Positions 46,400-56,945 of a DNA stretch of 64,000 nucleotides are shown here, piece after piece. Position numbers and translations under genes: made by a program. Positions within the stretch are counted from its first letter, which is position 1, and each line of letters begins with the position of its first letter. Origin of the DNA: Alnus glutinosa (Eukaryota; Streptophyta; Magnoliopsida; Fagales; Betulaceae); assembly GCF_958979055.1 (NCBI RefSeq), contig NC_084893.1:29114487-29178486 (forward strand). The letters are read 5' to 3'. A model generated the notes under the pieces. It made no database searches and was not told the DNA's origin. It saw only the letters and a list, made by a program, of their open reading frames with translations.

Positions 46400-48147
46400 G
46401 ATGAAGACCTACTGATTCCCACAGAAAAGACCCTCTTCTCACCAACAGCTTCCTTTCGTCCATGGTGGAGTAGGCAGTGGAGAGGGAGGAGGAGAGAGCA
46501 GTAGCTGTAATTTGGATGCTAGGAGATGTTATTCAATGGGTACATTTCAGTATGTAGTTTTAGCATGGGCATATAAGGCCTTTTTGCGTGATTACTTTAC
46601 TTTTATTTTGTATTAGAATGGTGGCCGGTAAGATTTATTTTCATTATTTTTGTATCACAGAATGTCACCGTCGTCGTGGCGTCCAAACAATCAGAGCCGG
46701 CTAAATGGGCAACACAAATGATTCCTTGGTTAAGGTCTTCCAATTCAGGGGACAAAAAATATATCAAATTTAGTCCTTTTTTTTTCTTCCGTTTTTAATC
46801 TAATTATTAAGTTTTTCAATTTTAACAATTACGTTTTCAGGGTCTTTTCTAATTTTAAATAAGTTCATTTTTCAATTAATTAATAATATATCATGTCAAA
46901 GCTTCTTTGTTTTTGTTTTTCTTAGAAAAAGTTGAAGGAACGAAGGCAACACGGAGAGAAAAAAAAAAGACCCCTCGGTACCATGCCACCTACTTTTTAG
47001 TAGGTGGCATGTTCTAAGCCGTGAGATATTATGAACAGAAGAGGGCCTTCCTGAGATTGAAAAAAGTGCTACATGGCAATTCTTAAAAGAATTGCCATGG
47101 ATCCGAATCCATAGAGAGTGACGTTGGGCTGCTTATCTATTGTCAATGTCACTGACATGCGCACGTCTCAAGGCAAGGAAAAAAATGAAGAGAAGATGGT
47201 TTGGTGGTATATGGGTGTCCACTTGCTTTCATTTTGGTGGTATCTGGACTCCCTTTCGTCCATGGGTAGAAGGCGCAAGGAAAGAAGATGTGAGAATCAT
47301 TTGTCTGTCAAAACAATGGATGACCCGGCAAGTTTCGTTGAGAAAATGGATTGAAACGACAGTAAGTGAGTATCATTTATCTTAGTCTCTTTTTTTGTTT
47401 TCCTTTTTGTTTTTTTTTTTTTTTCTTTTTCTTTTTTCTCCGGTTGTAGATGCTTATTTTTTTGTTGGATAATTTTGATATTTTGTTCTGAAATAAGAAC
47501 TGCAATTAAATCTCAACAATATTTTTCTGTCGTTCTACAATGTGTTTTCAAAAAAAGACAGTAGGAAGAAGATAAACGAATGGTTATGAATTCGCTAGAA
47601 TACTTGATTTGGTAACAAAGATGATTACAAAAAATCATATGCAAGAACACAACAAATTACAAATTAAGAAAAATAAAAATAAGTAATAATCATATAATGT
47701 TGAAATACATATGATCTTCACAATCTACAATCAAAGAAAACTCAATGTACAAACAGAGAGAGAGAGAGAGTACCTTTTGATAGATCAGATGCTAAGATAG
47801 TAAGATAGTAATGGAAAGCAGACAGTTTTTCTGTATAGATTGGTTTTGTAACTGTAATGCAGAATTAGAAATAAAAGTAAAGCAGAATTGTTAAAGTAAA
47901 TATTATAGAACCAAATAAACGACAAACTTAACGAAGTTAAATTAAAAATATTAGAATTTCAAATATTTAGAAAAAAAGGGCACTCTTAATTAAGTCTCCC
48001 TAATGCACACATAACTCTTTTCTTGCTAGTTTTCAAAAAAAAAAAAAAAAAAAAAAAAACTCTTTTCTTGCTAGCTTGCTCTTCGTTTGTCATCAATGTT
48101 CAACCTGCATCGATTTTATTGCCCCCCATCTCTTTTTTTTTTTTCGC
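46400..48147. other. Intergenic DNA with two perfect hairpins
   Basis: No gene recognised. Two 13 bp perfect stems lie at 46982-47011 (CATGCCACCTACT, 4 nt loop) and 47072-47099 (CATGGCAATTCTT, 2 nt loop). A (GA)n tract is at 47756-47770 and an A-run at 48035-48059. Confidence 0.45.
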
Positions 48148-49604
48148 TCAAGGACAACTCTGTTTTGATTCAGATGCTTCGATTTCATTGACCTCCATCT
48201 CTTCTTTTCGCTTAAGGAACTCAAAAAGTTCTCCAAGAGCAACATCAGCATCATCGCTCTTCATTAATTCTTCTGCCACTGATGCGGGACTCACTTGTAG
48301 TTTCTTTAGCAAGCCTTCAATTGACTCAAAGAGTGGGTGGGTTTGGACGTCCAGGTAATTGGAGGCTAAGATCCGGAAGCCATTAACGGTGCAGAAGGAC
48401 AAGTTTATGTGCATGTCCATTCGACCAGGACGTAACAATGCTGGATCTATTAGCTCTTTGTGATTTGTAGTAAACACTATGATTCGTTCGTCTCCGCTAC
48501 CTGACCACAAACCATCCATGGCATTTAGTAGACCCGAGAGTGTGACCTGCAAAAACATGCAGCACAAACCAATATCCATAAGAAGTGAGAGAGCTTTGTA
48601 TAATTAATTGTTTTCTGATCAACACGCGTTACCTTAACGAACTTGGGATCTACCTCAGCAGCTTCTTTGGATCGATCGTGTACCACTTTATTGCAGTCTA
48701 TGTCCTCAACCACAATTACAGAACGACTGGACGTACAACGCAGCGCTTCCATGAGTTCAGAATCAGAGAAGAAAGTGGTGAGATCCAAATTGTAGACATC
48801 AAACTTCAAGTAATTAGCCATGGCCGCAATCATGCTGGATTTCCCAGTTCCAGGAGGGCCATACAATAAATAACCGCGCTTCCAAGGCTTGCCAACCTTT
48901 TTGTAGAAATCCTTCCTCCTCAGGAACCGATCCAGGTCATCGATAATACACTTTTTCAACTGAGGTTCAATGGCGAGTGTGTCGAATGTGGATGGATGCT
49001 GTAGTGCCAATGCTGTCCATGATCGACTATGAATCGTCCTATTGTAGATCTTCATCGCCTTCCTTCCCTTTTTGATGGCTCTGTATTGGCTCAGGACATG
49101 AGGCAAATAAGAATCCATGACTTTCCCCCTATCCTTTTCGCAGAAAGTTAGCTGGTACATACGCGTCACGTCTGGCTTAATATTATGATTTTGTTGTCCA
49201 CCTCGCTGTTCTTCCTGAACGCAAAATCTCCAGGTGAGCTTGACGTTGCCAAAGACATCCTCCACGGCTTCTCCATCTTGGACAGCCACGGCTATCTTAT
49301 CATTCCTCGTTAAACTGCCGACTGTAAGATTCTTGTTTGCATCAGTAATCTTGGAAGGCAGGAATTCTTTGACAGCATCATAGAGTTCGTTATGGTGGTC
49401 CTCCCACAGCTCATCGATGGTGATCGTGACATGAGAAACGAAGTAACCGGAGAAGAAGCGCTTAAGTATTGAGAAGATGAATGACCGAAGACGCGCAGGT
49501 AAAAGTTGATTGGTGGCGGTTTGTAAAATCATGATTGATGTGGACAGGGCTGCATACGCTTCGAACCATGTTGATGTTGAGCTCTTCAGACCAGATATCA
49601 TCAT
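48148..49604 (-). CDS. AAA-ATPase of the plant BCS1-like/ASD class
   Basis: A membrane-anchored AAA+ ATPase of the mitochondrial BCS1-related plant group, often stress-responsive and on ER or mitochondrial membranes. Two exons: 48633-49604 and 48148-48546 (86 bp GT-AG intron). The sum is 1371 bp, giving 456 aa, slightly short of the usual 470-520. An N-terminal hydrophobic segment (about residues 15-55) fits an anchor. A family-specific domain follows (about 56-205, with MYQLTFCEKDRGKVMDSYLP). The AAA domain has Walker A GPPGTGKSS at about 249-257, Walker B VIVVEDIDC at about 296-304, sensor FTTNH and the arginine region LLRPGRMD in exon 2. The C terminus is acidic and Lys-rich. All catalytic motifs are intact, so it is probably functional. 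Confidence 0.95.
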
Positions 49605-49856
49605 TTTGATGGATGTACGTAAGACAGCTGATGAAAGAATCCACGTATTCTACTGGAACTCCAAGAAGAAGCAGTGTTTTAGTACGTATGACTACTCTGA
49701 CTCTAAATTAATTAATAGCATATATATGTATAGAATAAAACTAAAAAGGATAAAGTATTGAGATAGTATAATTTTAGGGATCTCCAATTAATCATAAAAT
49801 AGCAAAATAAAAAACAACACAATCGCACAAGACCAAAGAGAAGCATATATGTTCCA

Positions 49857-49866
49857 GTATATATAG
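49857..49866 (-). promoter_or_regulatory. TATA box candidate for the AAA-ATPase gene
   Basis: On the minus strand CTATATATAC lies about 253 bp upstream of the ATG, which would give a leader of about 220 bp. No closer TATA box is obvious. Confidence 0.45.
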
Positions 49867-51011
49867 CAGCCAAAGGGAGCTTCAAACCTCTAGCAGAAAA
49901 CTTGCAACTGTGTAACAATTGGAATCTTCATCCTAATATTCTGGGAGGTGGGGCATGAAGACCGTATGTATGCAGTGTTTTGCTGACTGTTGATTTGGTT
50001 TGGATTTTATGGTCTGTTGAGGCTTAATGGCTGATACAGATTTTGCTATATTTTTTTGGAAGTTTTGAAAAGAAAATGCTAGCTGCGGTATGGCAAAGCT
50101 CTGTTTTGCAGTAGATGATGGGATTTATGGCATGCTGAGGTCTGTTGTGTGTCTGCAGTCTGCTGAATTGTTGCAGACTTGAGATGGCCAGGATTTTGGC
50201 CCTCAAAGTCATGGCGTCGAAGAGAAGTTGAAAAACCAATATAAAAGCTAAATTGAAGAGCAAAGTTTACAAGGGGCGAGGTATGTGCATCATGCCTTGG
50301 CATCCACCTTGGTTTGTGGAAGTTTGGTGATATATAGTTGGGTTAGGAATGCTCCAGATTGGCAAGCTGTTGATCAATTTCTGCAGATTATGTGTTGAGT
50401 TGTTGCTTGTTTTGATTTAGTGTCAAGCTAGAGATGCTTTTTGTTACATTCTTGTGTTTTAGGAAATTATTTGTTTCCTTTGAGTTTTCTAGCTAAAATG
50501 ATTATCTAGATTGCCAATCACACAAAACACTAAGATTTAAATGGTTCGATTTAATAAGCTTATATTCATTATCAAAAGATAAGAGTATAAAATATAGTAT
50601 AAAGAGAAAAAGCCCACATAAAAAGGAATTAAGTACAAAAGAGAATAATACTCACTTAATTCTGTAAGCCTTGCTGCATTCCAAACGTGAGATGACTCAA
50701 AGCAAAAATGGTGTATCTCCCTCCTTTCTATCTGCAACTCAAGTCTCTCCTCCTCCTTTTTCTTCTTCTTTTCCCACGAAGTCAGTCAGTGTGCTGGATA
50801 TACTTATATAGTGGGCGGCTAAGTCGGTCAAAACTTGCCGATGAAGTAAAGAACAAAACTTCTCTGTGAAGAAAAAAATTGTACTGGTGACACAAAAGAC
50901 CAGGAGAGAAAAAGGAAGAACTCTACGGGGCCCACCGTGACTCACTCACTGACTTTACATGGTGAAATACAGGTCACACATGCATCACATAAAGAGCAAA
51001 TGAAAAAGCAG

Positions 51012-51043
<32 letters not shown>

Positions 51044-51225
51044 GAAGAAGAAAAAAAACCAGAAAAGTTTTTAAAGCTTTGCGTTTTGATGCGATTTATA
51101 CTTTGGATTTCTTGCAGTGGCGTACTTGATCTTAAGCAAATAGTTTGATAGTACTTGAAGGGAGGTGTGAGGAAGTTTGAGGGGACTTGGGAGATGGGTG
51201 AGAAATGAGGGAATGGAGGCCAAAG

Positions 51226-51266
<41 letters not shown>
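49867..51266. other. Intergenic spacer
   Basis: No gene. An A-run lies at 51019-51043 and a TA microsatellite at 51229-51266. Short open frames have no recognisable family content. Confidence 0.45.
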
Positions 51267-51271
<5 letters not shown>

Positions 51272-51695
51272 ATTACCTTTTCTCCCCATGAACTATCAAA
51301 AAATGTGCGATGCTTCCATGAACTACCAACTCGACCAAAATGAAGCATTTAACTACCAAAGACAACCATTTTTTCCCATTCTGTCCGTTAGAAGGATTAA
51401 AAGAAACAGTCAACGGGTCATGTGCCATTTTACATAGGGGCATATTGGAAGATAGTGGTAGTTCATGGGGGGAAAAAGGAAGATGGTGGTTGTTCATGGG
51501 GGAAAAGAGGAAGAAAATGAGGGTAAAATGGCGTGTGACGGTCACGTGACCCGTTGACCGTTTGTTTTAACCCCTTTAATTGACCGAAGGGGGGAAAATG
51601 GTTGTCTTTGGTAGTTGAATGCCCTATTTTGGTCGAGTTGATAGTTCATGGGGGCATCGCGCATTTTTTAATAATTTATAGGAGAAAAGGTAATT
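51267..51695. repeat. Fold-back MITE, family D
   Basis: The left arm (GTAATTACCTTTTCTCCCCA, TGAACTACCAACTCGACCAA, CTACCAAAGACAACCATTTT) returns inverted on the right (AAAATGGTTGTCTTTGGTAG, TTGGTCGAGTTGATAGTTCA, AGGAGAAAAGGTAATTA). TA microsatellites flank both sides (51229-51266 and 51710-51740). About 430 bp, non-coding, over 85 percent arm identity. Confidence 0.85.
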
Positions 51696-51697
51696 AT

Positions 51698-51740
<43 letters not shown>

Positions 51741-51741
<1 letters not shown>

Positions 51742-52260
51742 CCAATTAGCCGTTGGCTCACTGTGGTTAATTAGCCACTCCTAGGTCCTAAGGGTTATTT
51801 TCTTGTTTTTGTCTTGGAAACCCCATGGTTAAATATCATGAAATGGCTACATCAACATCAAGAGTTATATAGCCGATTAGCCGTTGGCTCACTGTGGTTA
51901 ATTAGCCACTCCTAGGTCCTAAGGGTTATTTTCTTGTTTTTGTCTTGGAAACCCCATGGTTAAATATCATGAAATGGCTACATCAACATCAAGAGTTATA
52001 TAGCCGATTAGCCGTTGGCTCACTGTGGTTAATTAGCCACTCCTAGATCCTAAGGGTTATTTCCTTGTTTTTGTCTTGGAAACCCCATGGTTAAATATCA
52101 TGAAATGGCTACATCAACATCAAGAGTTATATAGCCGATTAGCCGTTGGCTCACTGTGGTTAATTAGCCACTCCTAGGTCCTAAGGGTTATTTCCTTGTT
52201 TTTGTCTTGGAAATCCCATGGTTAAATATCATGAAATGGCTACATCAACATCAAGAGTTA
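51741..52260. repeat. Four-copy 131 bp tandem repeat
   Basis: Units begin at 51741, 51872, 52003 and 52134 (GCC[GA]ATTAGCCGTTGGC...), exactly 131 bp apart. They differ by only a few substitutions over the unit (for example the AGGTCC/AGATCC and TTTTCTTG/TTTCCTTG variants). The array ends at CATCAAGAGTTA (52260). High identity implies recent expansion or homogenisation. No coding content. Confidence 0.95.
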
Positions 52261-52306
52261 ACGACATGTGTTTGTCTTGAAATCCAAGAGGTACAATTTT
52301 GTAAGA

Positions 52307-52454
52307 AAAATGCCAGAATTCCTACCCCCATCCCACTCCAATCCCACCAACTCTAAGTGATTTTATTTTTTTATTTAATAAATCAATTTTCAGCTTTTTA
52401 CACTTTAGGGGTGGTGGGATTGTGGTGGGATGGGGGTGGGAATTCTAGCATTAC
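52307..52454. repeat. Hairpin MITE (CCCCCATCCCAC type)
   Basis: ATGCCAGAATTCCTACCCCC, ATCCCACTCCAATCCCACCA on the left is mirrored by TGGTGGGATTGTGGTGGGAT, GGGGGTGGGAATTCTAGCAT on the right. The ~148 bp element forms a stable hairpin with a T-rich loop. Confidence 0.85.
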
Positions 52455-52514
52455 CCTTTCCTCAAAATCTAGGTTGTCAATTGTATGAAAGATGAATAAT
52501 TACTTCTTTCGAAG

Positions 52515-52640
52515 GTCCTTCTCTCATCATCCTACTTTTCACAATTATTGTCAAAGATGTAAAGTCATGTATGAGATACACATAGCCCCACAGATCTAAT
52601 AACAATTTTACAAAGTGAGAGGATGAGAGAAGGACTATAG
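52515..52640. repeat. Inverted-repeat MITE related to 30980-31110
   Basis: GGTCCTTCTCTCATCATCCT on the left is complementary to AGAGGATGAGAGAAGGACTA on the right. The central text (TGTATGAGATACACATAGCC) resembles the centre of the inverted repeat at about 30980-31110 (CATGTGTGAGATAACACGAG, then GGAGGACGAGAGAAGGAC), so the two are one family. Confidence 0.65.
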
Positions 52641-53606
52641 GAAAATGTATAGCACGTCTCTGTAAATCACCTTATTAATCAAGAGTTTATGCTAAATTGA
52701 AGTTATGAAATTTTAGATCTCATTGTCCTATATATCAAGTACCATAAATTCAACCATTTAATCAATATGAATATCACTAGGGATGGAATCGAATTTTTCA
52801 AACTCATACGGTTTCTTTTAAAAGGCTATGATCCAATTTTTGCTAAGCTCTCTAGGCTCGATATTGAAGGCTTGTACATCTGAGCTCAACACTTTGGAGC
52901 AATTATGTACCCCGAATTTGCTAAGACTCTCTATCTAACCATCATAACAACACACAGAGAGAAAAGTCTCACCTGCATAAGCCTATTTGATGAGGTCTCA
53001 CCGACGGACTTACTCAGTGCAGGGTCCTCCTTTAGAGCTTCCTTTCCCTCACCCGGGGAGAAATTTGACTTGGAATTTGATTTGGTTGTGGATTATAGCC
53101 ATGTTTCTAACAAAAGAAAAAAAAAGAAACATGGCAAATAATCCTACTCCAAGTCAACTTCCAAACCTTCCCCCTTATATCGGCCATTCTCATGACACTA
53201 AAGTCTTATATAAATACTGAGATGAAAGCGTATTTACATGAATCAACTTCATGCAATTTATGTGACTCGATCAGTCAATGCACATGCAAAATTGGGATTT
53301 ACCTCACAACCAAATCATGAACTTCATGCAATTTATGTGGTCACTCATGCAAAATTGGGATTCACCTCCTCAATATTTCGTAATTACTATTGAATTAATA
53401 AAGATAAAAATAAAATAAAATAAATCCTCAGTTCGATCACTTCATTATTATAAAAAGTATGTATCGAATATAGATAGAACAATTTTATGTATGTACATGC
53501 AATTTATTTTTCTTTATTTATACATGTAAATGTACGTACTAAAAAAAAAAAAAATTATACTTCATATTCTTGGGTTTTTCTTCATAGAAAAAACATCCAA
53601 TGTTTT

Positions 53607-53650
<44 letters not shown>

Positions 53651-53997
53651 TTAATAAATTTTAATTAATTAATTAAACATCCAATGATAATGAGTATCGT
53701 AAATTTGGTTTTATTCTACTTCTTCTATCAGTTAGATCAATAAAATCTTTTAAGTGTTATTTCTGGGTTACTCTCATTTCTGAGTTGTTTGGTCGTCCTT
53801 TTCGGGTTACCCCCCTCTTTAAGGAGTTGGTCATTTCACTAATTGTTCTTAAAATTTTTGTACAAATTACATCAAAGTAATAATGTATGTTATTATTTTT
53901 TTGGCCAAGTATATGAAGAAGAGCGGATGAGACCCATCAGAGTAATAATGTTTAATTACTGAAATGAAAGAATGGTTTCAGAGACAAAAGTCACGCA
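52641..53997. other. Intergenic spacer with a long T-tract
   Basis: No gene supported. A 39-base T homopolymer lies at 53609-53647. The plus-strand open frame at 52905-53141 has no family match that I recognise. Confidence 0.45.
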
Positions 53998-54195
53998 TTA
54001 ATGATCCTGAAGGCGTTGCTCTAGGTACTCAGTTTCCTTCCTTATGGCATCGAGATCAGCTTGTAGTTTGTCTACATTTAAGCTCCGGGATGCCATGGCT
54101 GCTAGCTTCTTTTCATGGTCAGCTACTTCTCTTCGTACTCTATCAGTGGCCACAATTTTCTCAGAGATCTGCTCAAATGTCTCGTGGAATTGAAG
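53998..54195 (-). pseudogene. Orphan coiled-coil terminal exon, unknown gene
   Basis: A 66-codon minus-strand frame runs from a good CAG acceptor (just above 54195) to a TAA stop at 53998-54000. Its product begins LQFHETFEQISEKIVATDRV and ends LEQRLQDH. It is strongly helical with heptad spacing (ADHEKKLAAMAS, LQADLDAIRKETEYLEQRL). The composition is plainly protein-like and unlike the AT-rich surroundings. Upstream exons are not recognisable. An in-frame stop lies just above the acceptor and an hAT-type remnant follows at 54400. It is probably the 3' exon of a truncated gene copy or captured fragment. I do not recognise the family with certainty. Confidence 0.5.
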
Positions 54196-54399
54196 CTGGT
54201 GAGAAGTCTATAAGCCTGTCGCCCTACTGTGTCTTTCTTGGCTTCGATCCCTGCACATACATGCTTCCTTTCAGCAAGCAAGCTATATACATATGGCTGT
54301 AAAATACATCTATCATCCAAGTTTGCCACAATTGTGTCATGATAGAGTAATGCACAAATAGGTCAACTTCAATAAGAACACTGTTAGGACCGACAATTT

Positions 54400-54535
54400 T
54401 TGACACGATTTGCGAATTCAACACGAAATTAACGAGTTAAGGTTAAAAGATATGGCCTGTTTAATTAAATGAGTTAGGTTAGAGTTGACATATATACCAA
54501 TGTCTCAATATGACCTGAACCCGACAAGCTACATT
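54400..54535. mobile_element. hAT-type remnant
   Basis: GACAATTTTTGACACGATTT, CAACACGAAATTAACGAG, GGCCTGTTTAATTAAATGAG, CTCAATATGACCTGAACCCG. This is the vocabulary of the family also seen at 13607 and 16120. No termini or target duplication could be fixed. Confidence 0.5.
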
Positions 54536-54850
54536 TAGGACTTATAAAATATCAATTTAGTATATCTATCTTTTAATTTTTTTCAATTTCAACTATTTGT
54601 TAGGATTTTCGGTTAGATTTTATCAAAATGCCCCCCTCCCCCCTCCCCCCTTTTTTTTTCCCTTAAAAATAAGAGGTATTTTGAAAATTTCAACATCGAT
54701 CCCTCCGTTAGGATTTAGCGAAAAAATCTTAACGGAAGGTTGAAATTGAAAAAAGTCGAAAGATGAATTAATAAATTAAATTGCCACTTTTTAAAATTTA
54801 AGGATATAATTACAAAAATAATTAAAGACGTGGTAATTGAAGTTTTCACA
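54530..54850. repeat. Fold-back MITE, family A copy 3
   Basis: Contains TTTTTTTCAATTTCAAC, GGATTTTCGGTTAGATTTTA and the inverse AAAATCTTAACGGAAGGTTG, AAATTGCCACTTTTTAAAAT. It has the same arms as the copies at 6187 and 7519 but a C-rich core (CCCCCCTCCCCCCTCCCCCC). Confidence 0.75.
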
Positions 54851-54859
54851 ATAATTTTT

Positions 54860-55826
54860 TGTTTTGTATAGTAATCTGCACGTAAGGATTTGTCTGAGCT
54901 AAGCTGCCCAGCTCGTTCCAAAGAAAGATCAACGTACATCAGCCTTTCTTCTTCTTCTTTCTTTCTTTTCTTTTTCCTTTATTTTATTTTATTTTATTTT
55001 TTATTTTCTTAATTAACATTATGATGTATTTAATATATATTGTAATGGGTGCTGGCCATTGCACGATCTATTGTTGTATTAGTGGGCATCTAGGACTAAA
55101 ATTATGTATGTACGTTGAGAGATAGAGGAATAACATCTTAGCATGATTACTACAGAGATATTGAAATCTGATTTTGTTCTTAATTTGCATGCGGATATAT
55201 GATATATCACATATATAAGAGGTTGAGCCTTAAGCCTAACTTGTTATTAAATTCAACGATTTCTATTAATTTAAGATTTTTTTAGAGAAATAACAATTCA
55301 ACATACCAACGATCAAAGTATTCTGAGTGTGAATTCTAACTCTATAGTTTTTTTTTTTTATTATTTTGATTATAATATTATACGCGTTGTCTGGTCCCAT
55401 ACGTGAAAGCTAGACTATTAATATATTAATTAAACAATTAAATTGACATTTTTCTATCAATTTTTTTTAAAAAAAAACACTTAAGAATTGCATATAATTT
55501 TCTTTTCTTCAAACTTTTTTTTTTTTAAAAAAAATTGTTGGAATATTAAGAAAGATGCACGATCGGGAGTGTGGTGTGAGTAGCATATATACACATAGAG
55601 AAATGATAAAATTACAACCCTTGCAAAATTATCTCACAACTAAGACACATTAGGTGGGTCTCACCTAATGTACCTTAGTTGTGGGATAGTTGTGCAATAT
55701 GAATTGTGCATGAATCAATTCCCTACACACATATTTAGGCTTGTAATAAGGGGAGTAATTCTTACACAACTCCCCTCACGCAGTCTCTCTTATAACATTT
55801 ATCTTATCTTTTCCGAGAAAGACATT
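54860..55826. other. Intergenic spacer with one hairpin
   Basis: AT-rich. 55619-55700 is an inverted repeat: TTATCTCACAACTAAGACAC, ATTAGGTGGG against CCCACCTAATGT-like TCACCTAATGTACCTTAG, TTGTGGGATAG. It is a small MITE-type hairpin. No gene. Confidence 0.5.
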
Positions 55827-55839
55827 CACTACAAAAAAA

Positions 55840-56100
55840 AAACCGTCCAGAAATCGGAAAAAACCGTCTGGAAAAAGGTCCAGACGGTTTTTTCTGGACG
55901 GTTTAAAACCGTCCAGGATAATGGGTCGGTAAAAGTATTTACGGACGGTTTTACTAGAACCGTCCGTATATGTTTATAGACGGTTTGGGCTCAAACCGTC
56001 TGTAAAAATTATGGACGGTTTGGGCCCAAACCGTCTGGGATTGAGGGAGAATACCGAATAATTCTGGATGGTTTGGGCCCAAACCGTCCAGAATTATTAT
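55840..56100. repeat. CACTA subterminal repeats
   Basis: The core ACCGTC(C/T) and its inverse (A/G)GACGGT alternate about 13 times, often paired as short palindromes (for example GACGGTTTGGGCTCAAACCG and GACGGTTTGGGCCCAAACCG). In En/Spm elements such repeats bind the TNPA protein, and that role is inferred here. Confidence 0.9.
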
Positions 56101-56945
56101 TATTTTTTTAAAAAAATTTATATTTAAAATAAAAAAAAAAAACCCTAATACAACATTTCCAATCCATTTCCAAAATTCCAAATTCAAATCTAAATTCAAA
56201 TACAAATACAAATTCAAATTCAAATCTATTTCCAAATTCAAACAACTCACAACATAACAATAGTCCAATAGCTTACATATTTAAAACATAATTAAACAAC
56301 TCACAACGTAACCTATTACAGAATTCAAATATAAATACATAACTAAAAATCCAAAAATATTAAAACAAGTTGTTTCCATACACAATTATAATCATCAATG
56401 CATGCAAGCCAGCCCATCGGAGAATTAATCTGATTTACGACCTGTGTGCATTGCTTGCTTCAACCATCTTGTTCATTTCTGCTTCCAGTGTTTGCTGCAA
56501 TAGGTATACAAATCTCAAATTGTTAGGTAAGAATCATCTTAATGAAGTTATGATTAACATGTTTTTAGGTGAAAACTAAACACAAGTAATGAGAAGGTGT
56601 TTAAAAGTTTTGTACACACAAGACTATCTCATCATACTCCCATGGCGATTCAATATTCATAATTTGATATCGATGATCAATTATTATCTTCTCAAGCTCA
56701 ACAGCATTATCAATCAAATACCTGACCTAATCGACATCAATTGTTTGACGACGTTTTCCCCCAATAACTAAAAAGACATGTTCACGAGAATTCCAATATT
56801 CAACCTAAGCATATAATAGTTAAGATTCCTCTTAACTATTAGCATTCATCTTTAACCATAAATTATTCTAGTGTAATTTGAAATAAAAATATAACAATCC
56901 CAATGAACAGTAAGAGGGGACAATTAGTGACTGAAGATGGCAAAG

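Noticed and set aside
46400..46600. A U-snRNA gene downstream of the USE-like motif.
   Set aside because: The downstream text does not match the conserved starts of U1, U2, U4 or U5, so no RNA gene was called.
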